From the NCBI GenBank assembly GCA_022561095.1, contig JADFRV010000078.1:1-9401 (forward strand): a stretch of DNA of 9,401 nucleotides, read 5' to 3'. The notes under the pieces were generated by a model. The model searched no databases, had not been told where the DNA came from, and saw only the letters and a list, made by a program, of their open reading frames with translations. This DNA is from Chloroflexota bacterium. GTDB lineage: Bacteria > Chloroflexota > Dehalococcoidia > SM23-28-2 > RBG-16-64-32. Every line of letters starts with the position of its first letter. Positions within the stretch are counted from its first letter, which is position 1. Positions 1 through 4,328 of this stretch are shown here, piece after piece. A program made the position numbers and the translations under genes.

Positions 1-81
1 CTTGAGCTGTATTTTGAAGATGCGGCAGAGTCTGAGGCGCTAAACATATCGGAAGTGTTGGTTGAACGGGTAAGCGTTTAA
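1..81 (+). CDS. hicB: HicB-type antitoxin, C-terminal fragment (5' end outside window)
   Basis: Frame 1 is open from the window edge to a TAA at 79-81 and encodes 26 residues, LELYFEDAAESEALN followed by a tail ending VLVERVSV. The pattern of an amphipathic helix (LELYFED), a short variable linker and a final beta strand (VLVERV) is how the short HicB antitoxins (UPF0150 type, about 70 aa, no separate DNA-binding domain) end. The HicA gene starts 1 nt after this stop, which supports the pairing. In such pairs HicB binds and blocks the HicA RNase. The order antitoxin then toxin is the reverse of the classic hicAB operon, but is seen in short-HicB pairs. The promoter and N-terminal part are outside the window. 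Confidence 0.7.
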   Translation, partial: LELYFEDAAESEALNISEVLVERVSV

Positions 82-82
82 T

Positions 83-307
83 TTGTACAACAGCGGTCAA
101 ATTGTGAGGACCCTGGAAAGGAGTGGCTTTACATGGGTCTCGCAAAGAGGAAGTCACTTGAAACTGAGAAAAACTACAGAGCAAGGTGTTCTTACGGCAA
201 TAGTGCCAATGGGAGCAAGGGAAGTTCCCGTTGGCACCTTTAGGTCTATCTTAAAGCAGGCGAGGTTAACGATAGATGAGTTTGAAAGGATTTTGAAGTC
301 GGGATAG
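83..307 (+). CDS. hicA: HicA-type mRNA interferase toxin
   Basis: 74 aa, the normal length for HicA (dsRBD-like fold, ribosome-independent mRNA cleavage). The N-terminal helix SGQIVRTLERSGF is followed by VSQRGSHLKLRK; the GSH motif carries the catalytic His (H25). The middle strand TAIVPMGAREVPVGTFRSIL matches the usual HicA stretch before the last helix, and the C-terminus LTIDEFERIL is also typical. The start is a TTG at 83-85, 1 nt after the hicB stop; a later GTG at 104 would cut off the first helix, so TTG is preferred and translation is probably coupled to hicB. The hicBA stretch is about 45% GC against 60-65% elsewhere, consistent with recent acquisition. Toxicity and target are not shown by sequence. 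Confidence 0.85.
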   Translation: MYNSGQIVRTLERSGFTWVSQRGSHLKLRKTTEQGVLTAIVPMGAREVPVGTFRSILKQARLTIDEFERILKSG

Positions 308-375
308 GTTGGCTTCAAGGCCGAATGGGTTTGAGGAAAGTGTAAGGGAGGCCACGAGTATCCGAGTTTCAGAAA

Positions 376-403
376 CGCCCTTCGACCGGCTCAGGGCGAA
401 CGG
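376..403. repeat. Short dispersed-type (REP-like) repeat unit
   Basis: The core CCCTTCGACCGGCTCAGGGC lies at 378-397. CGCCCT (376-381) can pair with AGGGCG (393-398) around an 11-nt loop. Read on the minus strand it gives the peptide PFALSRSKG, a string I recognise as a frequent spurious translation of a short repeat dispersed in many high-GC genomes. Only one copy is in this window, so its repeat status rests on recognition, not on copy number. It marks the junction between the low-GC hicBA side and the high-GC minus-strand operon. The stretch 308-375 shows nothing else I can support. Confidence 0.5.
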
Positions 404-469
404 GACGGCGGCGAGGCTGATGATCTCGTAGACAGGTTGAAGATCGTCGTCGCGGCAGCGGCGGATCAC
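404..469 (-). pseudogene. GNAT acetyltransferase N-terminal remnant
   Basis: A GTG at 469-467 overlaps the TGA of the small membrane-protein gene (GTGA overlap) and opens a frame reading VIRRCRDDDLQPVYEIISLAA. This resembles the start of a GNAT family whose members begin roughly M-I-R-R/K-C-x-D-x-D-[LF]-x-x-[IV]-Y-x-[IV]-I-N-D-A-A. The similarity stops after about 21 residues, at the edge of the repeat at 376-403; the expected acetyl-CoA binding part is absent and the frame runs into repeat-encoded and low-GC sequence. I read it as the third gene of the minus-strand operon, cut off by a rearrangement. The identification rests on a short match, so an unrelated overlapping ORF remains possible. 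Confidence 0.45.
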
Positions 470-696
470 GTTCGCTTTCTCGCCAGCACCGTCCCTTCGA
501 CACCGATGCCGAAGATGGTAACGCCAGCGACTAACAGGGCGAGGCCGACCAGGCTGAATGCCGCCAGCCAGCCAATCACCGCCAGCGCCACGACGATGGA
601 CAGGACGACGGAGCCCCATATCCGCGAACGGAAGCGGAGGACCATTAGCACGACGCTGAAGAGGATGACGAAGAGCAGGCCCACGAGAAGACTCAC
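466..696 (-). CDS. Small integral membrane protein, function unknown
   Basis: 76 aa and strongly hydrophobic. One membrane segment covers about residues 2-20 (LLVGLLFVILFSVVLMVL). A basic turn follows (RFRSR, 21-25), then a long hydrophobic stretch, about 27-66, that could form two further segments. The tail is short and basic (LARKRT). The start is GTG at 696-694, overlapping the upstream TGA (GTGA); GGAGG at 706-702, 5 nt upstream, is a strong ribosome site and decides the start. The overlap indicates translational coupling to the LigB/AMMECR1-like gene, and a GTG at its own stop links it to the GNAT remnant. No recognisable family motif. TGA is its stop, which matters for the code question raised by the selenoprotein. 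Confidence 0.7.
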   Translation of the reverse strand: MSLLVGLLFVILFSVVLMVLRFRSRIWGSVVLSIVVALAVIGWLAAFSLVGLALLVAGVTIFGIGVEGTVLARKRT

Positions 697-1760
697 GCCA
701 GCCTCCGCACGTCGAAGCGCCCGAGTGAGACCGGCTCGTGGCGCTCGATTATGGCCTTGGAGCGGGCGATGGCGACCTGCTGCTCGGCGTTGTCAGCGCC
801 CTCGATATCAGGCAGAAGCAACCCGCGACCGCGACCGTTCTGGACGACAACGCCAAAGCGGTTCGGGCCTGCGGCGGCCACGATGTCCTGGGGCGCCGCT
901 TCGGCTGGCTCAGCTCGGGCGGGCTCGGCCTCGGCGAAGGTGCGGCCTTCGTCGTCCTCAAGGATGTCTACGGCGGCCACCATGTAGCCCACGCCGAAGG
1001 GGCCCTCGTAGGAGAGGACACGCGGCCGGACGTGGAGGCTATCCAGGGCGCCCATGAGGAAGCTAAGGGAGGCCACGGCGTCGTCACCGGCGCGCTCGCG
1101 GAACTCCTCGTCCATCGTCAGCAGCGCTTCGACGTCCCAGGAGGCGACCGCCTCGCGGATGCGAAGGTCCAGCTCCGGCCCGGCGGGGTCGAAGCCGTAG
1201 GGGCCGTCCTCCGATAAGCGATGGGAGAGATCGGCGCTGGCGACGACGACGGCGCGCCGCCCTACGCGGTCGATGGCGCGGCGCACGGCCTGACCGAGCT
1301 GGAAGTGCCTGCGGGCCGAGAGGAACGACACGTTCATCGGCGTCAAGGGAGCATCGGCCATGCCGCAGCGCAAGTAGTACAGAGGTACGGTGACGGACCA
1401 GTCCAGGCCGTCATCCCAGCGAGCTGCCGCATCCAAGGGCAGCTCGGCCTGCTCGGCCTCATCGCGGATCGCCGCGATGAGCTCAGGGTCGGTGTCGAAG
1501 CGAAGGCTCACCTGGGGGGCACCCCAGCGGGCGAAACCACCCTGGGCGGCGGGCGCGGTGAGGAGGACGAAGGCGCCGGGGTTCAGGGGACCGTGAGTGG
1601 CCATGAGGAGCACGGTATCCGGCCTGTGGGCGGCTAAGTCTCCAGCGAGCTGCTCCAGGGCGTCAATGGTGCGCTGAACCTCCCGCTCCCGACCCCGGCC
1701 CACCTCGCGGACGATGATTGGCGGGTGCGGGGAAATGCAGGCGAACTTAATGGCGGTCAT
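693..1760 (-). CDS. LigB/MEMO-type protein with a shortened AMMECR1-like tail (AmmeMemoRadiSam-related)
   Basis: 355 aa from ATG at 1760, which has AAGGA 6 nt upstream; an in-frame TTG at 1766 abuts that site and is less likely. Residues about 1-268 form a class III extradiol dioxygenase (LigB/MEMO) fold: FACISPHPPII with H12, LLMATHGPL with H56, SADLSHRL with H180, and EGPFGVGYMVAA near the end. After an Ala/Glu-rich linker, residues about 302-355 (GVVVQNGRGRGLLLPDIEGA, then EQQVAIARSKAII and a final RFDV) match the C-terminal third of AMMECR1. Known LigB-AMMECR1 fusions are about 460 aa; here roughly 100 residues, including the conserved AMMECR1 core, are missing. LDWSVTVPL replaces what I recall as LDHGxxVPL, so a metal-binding His may be lost (W121). 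The reaction is unknown. Confidence 0.75.
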   Translation of the reverse strand: MTAIKFACISPHPPIIVREVGRGREREVQRTIDALEQLAGDLAAHRPDTVLLMATHGPLNPGAFVLLTAPAAQGGFARWGAPQVSLRFDTDPELIAAIRDEAEQAELPLDAAARWDDGLDWSVTVPLYYLRCGMADAPLTPMNVSFLSARRHFQLGQAVRRAIDRVGRRAVVVASADLSHRLSEDGPYGFDPAGPELDLRIREAVASWDVEALLTMDEEFRERAGDDAVASLSFLMGALDSLHVRPRVLSYEGPFGVGYMVAAVDILEDDEGRTFAEAEPARAEPAEAAPQDIVAAAGPNRFGVVVQNGRGRGLLLPDIEGADNAEQQVAIARSKAIIERHEPVSLGRFDVRRLA

Positions 1761-1777
1761 GGCCAATCCTTGGAGAT

Positions 1778-1783
1778 ATTATA
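1778..1783 (-). promoter_or_regulatory. Candidate -10 element for the LigB/AMMECR1-like gene
   Basis: The minus strand reads TATAAT at 1783-1778, a perfect -10 hexamer, 17 nt upstream of the ATG. Transcription would start near 1771, leaving a very short leader that still holds AAGGA (1773-1769), at least in part. No good -35 sits at 16-18 nt; the nearest TTTACG (1809-1804) is 20 nt away and lies inside the hairpin repeat. Confidence 0.4.
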
Positions 1784-1798
1784 ACCCTGCTGGGAAGA

Positions 1799-1830
1799 GC
1801 AGGCGTAAAGCCTGCCTGCCGGTAGGCAGG
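1799..1830. repeat. Two overlapping intergenic hairpins
   Basis: GCAGGC (1799-1804) pairs with GCCTGC (1810-1815) around GTAAA. CCTGCCT (1811-1817) pairs with AGGCAGG (1824-1830) around GCCGGT. The two share bases and exclude one another. They lie between the hxlR-like stop and the start of the LigB/AMMECR1-like gene. On the minus strand no run of U follows, so this is not a typical intrinsic terminator. The stem-GTAAA-stem pattern resembles the two hairpins at 5743-5815. Confidence 0.55.
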
Positions 1831-1838
1831 GCCTGGAG

Positions 1839-2225
1839 CTACAGGAAGCTTTGGGTCAGCGTTGCGCCGGCTATGCGTTCAACTACGGCGGCCCGCGCCT
1901 CCGGCTCATCCTCGAAGCAGTGGTCGAGGCCCCAGTGGACTATCTCCTCGATGACGGGGGCGAGGGAGCGGCCCCGGTCCGTAAGGCGGTACTCGGCGCG
2001 CAACGGGTGCTGGCTATAGATAACGCGCTCCACCAGGCCGTGCTCCTCTAGCCTCTTGAGGCGATCCGCGAGGAGTTTAGGAGGAAGACCGGGGGACGAC
2101 GCCAGGAACTGGTTGAAGCGCCTCTCGCCCATGAACAGATCGCGGATGATGAGCATCGTCCAGCGGTCGCCGATGATATCGAGCGTCCTGGCGATCGGGC
2201 AGGTCTGGTTGTATAGCCTGGTCAT
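1839..2225 (-). CDS. HxlR/DUF24-family winged-helix transcriptional regulator with sensing Cys
   Basis: 128 aa from ATG at 2225; the longer reading from 2264 adds residues without family match. The signature CPIARTLDIIGDRWTMLIIRDL covers residues 9-30, then FNQF, PPKLLADRLKRLEEHGLVER (recognition helix) and the wing YSQHPLRAEYRLTDRGRSL. C9 is the conserved N-terminal Cys that DUF24 regulators such as HypR, YodB and CatR of Bacillus use to sense disulfide, quinone or aldehyde stress; a second Cys is C103. It is divergent from the AhpD/DinB/VOC operon with 97 nt between start codons, the classic layout for a local regulator. The protein probably dimerises and binds the shared promoter region. 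The inducer is not known. Confidence 0.88.
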   Translation of the reverse strand: MTRLYNQTCPIARTLDIIGDRWTMLIIRDLFMGERRFNQFLASSPGLPPKLLADRLKRLEEHGLVERVIYSQHPLRAEYRLTDRGRSLAPVIEEIVHWGLDHCFEDEPEARAAVVERIAGATLTQSFL

Positions 2226-2235
2226 TGCGAGAATA

Positions 2236-2264
2236 ATTGTAGCGCAAGGGGTTGACGCAAACAA
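2236..2264 (-). promoter_or_regulatory. Predicted promoter of the HxlR-like gene (near-leaderless)
   Basis: On the minus strand TTGTTT (2264-2259) and TACAAT (2241-2236, 5 of 6 consensus) are separated by 17 nt. Initiation about 7 nt past the -10 would fall near 2229, only about 4 nt before the ATG at 2225, and no Shine-Dalgarno is visible, so the mRNA is likely leaderless or nearly so. The -35 lies inside the spacer of the opposite promoter. Confidence 0.5.
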
Positions 2265-2281
2265 GGAAGTGACTCTATTAT
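2252..2281 (+). promoter_or_regulatory. Predicted promoter of the AhpD-Sec operon
   Basis: TTGACG (2252-2257, 5 of 6) and TATTAT (2276-2281, 5 of 6) are separated by 18 nt. A start near 2288 gives a leader of about 35 nt with a strong AGGAGG at 2311-2316, 6 nt before the ATG. This is the best sigma-70-type promoter in the window and it overlaps the divergent hxlR promoter. Confidence 0.65.
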
Positions 2282-2322
2282 TTGTAGCGACCTATCCTGT
2301 AAACGTCCCCAGGAGGTACCCC

Positions 2323-2901
2323 ATGACCACGTCTAGCCGTCACTCGCCGGTACGCATCGATATCGTTCAGGAGTCTGAGGCGCGCGATGAGACGAAGGCG
2401 CTATACGACGAGATACGTGCCTTTTTCGGCTTTCCAGCCGTTCCCGACGTCTTCAAGCTGGCGAGCACACGACCCGATTTCCTGCGGGTGATGTTCGAGG
2501 GCTACAAGGCGATGTTCGGCGGCGGTCACCTACCGCGACAGGTAAAGGAGATGATCGCCACCGTCGTCTCCAGGACGAATTCCTGTGCCTACTGAACGAA
2601 GGCCCATTCTTTTCTCCTGCGGTACGTAGGAGGTAGCCCGGAGGCGGTGGCGGGAGCGGAGGAGGCGGACATCGAGACGCTGCCGGTGGATGAGAAGTAC
2701 AAAGCGCTGCTGCGGCTCTCTGTGAAGCTGACGACGCACGCCTACAGGGTGACAGACGAGGACATCGATGATCTGCGGGCAGCCGGACTGACCGGCGAGG
2801 AGATACTGGAAGGGGTCTGGGTGGCCTGCCAGTTCAACGCCGTGGACCGTCTGGCGGATACCTTCGGCTTGTACGACCTGATGCAACTACAGGAACGGTA
2901 A
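2323..2901 (+). CDS. AhpD-like peroxidase-related selenoprotein (carboxymuconolactone decarboxylase family), UGA = Sec91
   Basis: 192 aa if the in-frame TGA at codon 91 is read as selenocysteine; ATG 2323 has AGGAGG 6 nt upstream. The N-terminus (VRIDIVQESEARDETKALYD, then PDVFKLASTRPDFLRVM) and KEMIATVVSRTNSCAY are those of the peroxidase-related branch of the AhpD/CMD family. The active site reads E76-x11-C88-A-Y-U91-T-K-A-H95, the same spacing as E118/C130/C133/H137 of mycobacterial AhpD; Sec replaces the second Cys. The downstream part (LPVDEKYKALLRLSVKLTTH, then ILEGVWVACQFNAVDRLADT) is a normal family C-terminus and shows no decay. A SECIS-like hairpin follows the UGA. Expected role: thiol/selenol-based reduction of peroxides, cytosolic. 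First gene of an operon with dinB-like and VOC genes. A sequencing error at TGA is the main alternative; a gene predictor would split it at 2595. Confidence 0.88.
2593..2595 (+). other. In-frame UGA selenocysteine codon
   Basis: This TGA is the only stop in the frame 2323-2898. It sits at the conserved second Cys of CxxC, where TGC or TGT is expected, a single base from TGA. TGA ends the LigB/AMMECR1-like, small membrane protein and aminotransferase genes, so it is a stop elsewhere in this genome. Confidence 0.85.
2614..2632 (+). promoter_or_regulatory. Bacterial SECIS element (SelB-binding hairpin) within the coding region
   Basis: CTCCTGC (2614-2620) pairs with GTAGGAG (2626-2632): six Watson-Crick pairs and one G-U, with a possible further U-G pair at 2613/2633. 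The loop is GGUAC (2621-2625). The stem starts 18 nt and the loop 25 nt after the UGA. A short stem, a small apical loop beginning with G-G-U and this spacing fit the bacterial SECIS pattern, in which SelB recognises loop guanines. The hairpin encodes the family-plausible residues LLRYVGG, so it must satisfy both protein and RNA constraints. Confidence 0.75.
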
Positions 2902-2933
2902 GGGCACAGCGAGACCTAGAAGGAGGCACGAAC

Positions 2934-3428
2934 ATGGTCTCAGAGGCAGGAACGTCCCTGCGCGATGCGCTGGGGCAGAAGATGGACGAGCTAAGCGAGG
3001 CGCTGGACGGCCTGGACGAAGCGAAGGCGGGACAGCGGGCGGCTGACGCGGAGTGGTGCTGCAAGGAGGTACTTTCGCACTTGATGGGCGACGAAGGGGA
3101 GGATATCCTGGCCCCCTTCCGTCAGATCATCGAGGAGGACACACCACTGATCGGAATCGTGACGGGGCTACCCTACTACACACCTGACCGTCAGGCGATG
3201 TCACTGGCGGAGCTGCGGGGCGCTGTCTCCAGCCGTTTCCAGGAGCTTGCCGATTTCCTGGGTGGCATGAACGATGCTGACCTGGCCCGCAAGGCTCGGG
3301 TGCCTCTGTTCAAGGAGACGCCCATCGGGGAGTACGCGACGATGGCGCAGTTTGTGGGCGCCCTCGATTTCCACCTGACGGACCATATCAACCAGATCCG
3401 CAACGCCCGCCAGCAAGTCGGCGCGTAG
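2934..3428 (+). CDS. DinB-fold protein (DinB_2 / thiol-transferase-like)
   Basis: 164 aa; AGGAGG at 2921-2926 lies 7 nt before the ATG. It has the four-helix DinB layout: an N-terminal helix (LRDALGQKMDELSEALDGLD), the motif EWCCKEVLSHLMGDE with H49 in helix 2, and DFHLTDHINQIRNAR near the end with H147 and H151. The three His are placed like the metal-binding triad of DinB/YfiT/mycothiol-dependent maleylpyruvate isomerase proteins. Members include bacillithiol- and mycothiol-dependent transferases that detoxify electrophiles, so a thiol-conjugating role fits next to AhpD and VOC genes, but the substrate cannot be told. It starts 32 nt after the selenoprotein stop and is very likely cotranscribed; full read-through of the UGA is not needed for its own translation. 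Confidence 0.8.
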   Translation: MVSEAGTSLRDALGQKMDELSEALDGLDEAKAGQRAADAEWCCKEVLSHLMGDEGEDILAPFRQIIEEDTPLIGIVTGLPYYTPDRQAMSLAELRGAVSSRFQELADFLGGMNDADLARKARVPLFKETPIGEYATMAQFVGALDFHLTDHINQIRNARQQVGA

Positions 3429-3471
3429 CGAGAAGCGAGACGATAAGCGTAATCGAGAAAGGAGAACGCCC

Positions 3472-3816
3472 ATGGGCCAGCCAGTGGTGCACTTCGAGAT
3501 ACTGGGCAAGGATCCCAAAAAGCTACAGGGCTTCTACGGCGACCTGTTCGGTTGGCACATCGACGCCAGCAACCCGATGAACTACGGCATAGTGGATACG
3601 CACGGCGAAGGGGGGATCGGCGGCGGGATAGGACCGGCCCAGGGCCCGAACCAGGTCACGTTCTACGTCCAGGTCGATGACCCGCAGGCGTACCTGAACA
3701 AGATTGAGGCGGCGGGAGGCAAGACCATCATGCCGGTGACTGTGATCCCGGACATGGTGACCTTAGCCATGTTCGCAGACCCCGAGGGGAACATCGTCGG
3801 GCTCGTCAAGGAGTAG
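3472..3816 (+). CDS. VOC-superfamily (glyoxalase/bleomycin-resistance fold) protein 1
   Basis: 114 aa; AAGGAG at 3459-3464, 7 nt before the ATG. A single vicinal-oxygen-chelate domain made of two beta-alpha-beta-beta-beta modules: VVHFEILGKDPKKLQGFYGD and LFGWHID form the first, with H7 at the usual first metal-ligand position; VTFYVQVDDPQAYLNKIEAA, GGKTIMP and FADPEGNIVGLVK form the second. The Gly-rich GGIGGGIGP segment between them is common in the small VOC proteins annotated as glyoxalase-like. Substrate unknown; the family covers glyoxalases, dioxygenases, epimerases and antibiotic-binding proteins. It lies 43 nt after the DinB gene, and its last codons carry the ribosome site of the next VOC gene. 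Confidence 0.85.
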   Translation: MGQPVVHFEILGKDPKKLQGFYGDLFGWHIDASNPMNYGIVDTHGEGGIGGGIGPAQGPNQVTFYVQVDDPQAYLNKIEAAGGKTIMPVTVIPDMVTLAMFADPEGNIVGLVKE

Positions 3817-3820
3817 AGCG

Positions 3821-4189
3821 ATGTTTATGGGGATGCACAGCGTTCTCATCTGGAGCGAGGACGTGAAACGGTTAGTGCCTTTTTATCGGGACGTACTAGG
3901 CCTCAAGCCCCAGATGGAGAGCGAGGGGTTCACCGTCTTTCTGTTGAACGGAGCCGGGTTGGCCATCGGGACGCACAGCGAGGTGCAGGGGCGGTCGCGG
4001 GACCCCAATCGGATGATGGTTAACCTGCGGGTGGATGACTGCCAGGCAGAATACGAGCGGCTGAGCAAGCAAGGGGTAGAGTTCAGCCGGACGCCTACCA
4101 AGGACGCGATTCACATCGTCGCTACGTTCCACGACCCCGATGGCAACGTCCTGCAGCTATTGGAGGACCGGGAGGGTTCTATAGCTTAA
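3821..4189 (+). CDS. VOC-superfamily protein 2
   Basis: 122 aa, starting 4 nt after the stop of VOC 1. AAGGAG at 3808-3813, inside VOC 1, is 7 nt from this ATG, so translation is probably coupled; ATGs at 3827 and 3833 are alternative starts. The fold reads MHSVLIWSEDVKRLVPFYRD with H6, VLGLKPQ, LAIGTHSEV with H52, VNLRVDDCQAEYERLSKQGV and HDPDGNVLQLLE with E115. H6 and E115 are at positions that bind metal in glyoxalase-type VOC proteins. It is only distantly similar to VOC 1, so the pair is not a recent duplication. Residues about 79-88 are encoded by a 31-nt stretch repeated exactly 144 bp downstream in a VOC remnant. Confidence 0.87.
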   Translation: MFMGMHSVLIWSEDVKRLVPFYRDVLGLKPQMESEGFTVFLLNGAGLAIGTHSEVQGRSRDPNRMMVNLRVDDCQAEYERLSKQGVEFSRTPTKDAIHIVATFHDPDGNVLQLLEDREGSIA

Positions 4190-4228
4190 GGACAGGGCGA
4201 GCGGCTGAGCAAGCAAGGGGTAGAGTTC
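4054..4228 (+). repeat. 31-bp perfect direct repeat pair in VOC 2 and the VOC remnant
   Basis: Bases 4054-4084 and 4198-4228 are identical, offset by 144 bp (48 codons, in frame). The flanking sequences diverge, though protein similarity continues downstream. Perfect identity over 31 bp inside otherwise divergent paralogues suggests a recombination or gene-conversion tract. Confidence 0.8.
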
Positions 4229-4321
4229 CTCAGGGCGCCCGGCAAGGAGGGCGACGGCACCATTATCGCCACGCTCCTCGACCCCGACGGCAACGTCCTT
4301 CAGCTATTCCAGATGACGTAG
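4190..4321 (+). pseudogene. C-terminal remnant of a third VOC gene
   Basis: Directly after the TAA of VOC 2 the same frame continues without a start codon to TAG at 4319-4321. It encodes GQGERLSKQGVEFLRAPGKE, then a segment ending TLLDPDGNVLQLFQMT. This is the last third of a VOC domain, close to but distinct from the end of VOC 2 (same ERLSKQGVEF, DPDGNVLQL). The N-terminal two thirds are gone. The simplest history is two tandem paralogues that lost the intervening part by recombination. TAA is not a recoded stop as far as known, so a fused product is unlikely. Confidence 0.75.
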
Positions 4322-4328
4322 GGTCGGG

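Larger units (their letters stand above)
2232..2289. promoter_or_regulatory. Candidate HxlR operator: direct repeat in the divergent promoter region
   Basis: AATAATTGTAGCG (2232-2244) and ATTATTTGTAGCG (2277-2289) match at 11 of 13 positions, including a shared TTGTAGCG, with starts 45 bp apart (about four helical turns). The first copy covers the -10 of the regulator gene; the second covers the end of the -10 and the start site of the AhpD operon. Placement on the same face over both promoters suits a repressor acting on both. The match to any known HxlR site is not claimed. Confidence 0.4.

Noticed and set aside
437..1637. Plus-strand ORFs over the LigB/AMMECR1-like gene
   Set aside because: Low-complexity Arg/Gly/Pro-rich translations opposite a gene with recognisable motifs; no ribosome sites or family features.
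2056..2322. N-terminal extension of the AhpD-like protein upstream of ATG 2323
   Set aside because: It would run through the HxlR coding region and the promoter; ATG 2323 has an ideal AGGAGG and fits the family start.
2593..2595. TGA as a reassigned sense codon (code 4 or 25)
   Set aside because: TGA is the natural stop of the LigB/AMMECR1-like, membrane-protein and aminotransferase genes, and no other gene here has an internal TGA.
2647..2901. Separate gene starting at GTG 2647 downstream of the TGA (GGAGG lies at 2640-2644 and 2629-2633)
   Set aside because: Same frame as 2323-2595, sequence continuous with the AhpD family, and the fragment would lack the active site. The nearest GGAGG leaves only 2 nt to the GTG and the other is too far. 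Selenocysteine read-through explains everything more simply.
4187..4189. Read-through of the VOC 2 stop to make a longer VOC fusion
   Set aside because: The stop is TAA, which is not known to encode Sec or Pyl, and the downstream part duplicates a module already present in VOC 2.
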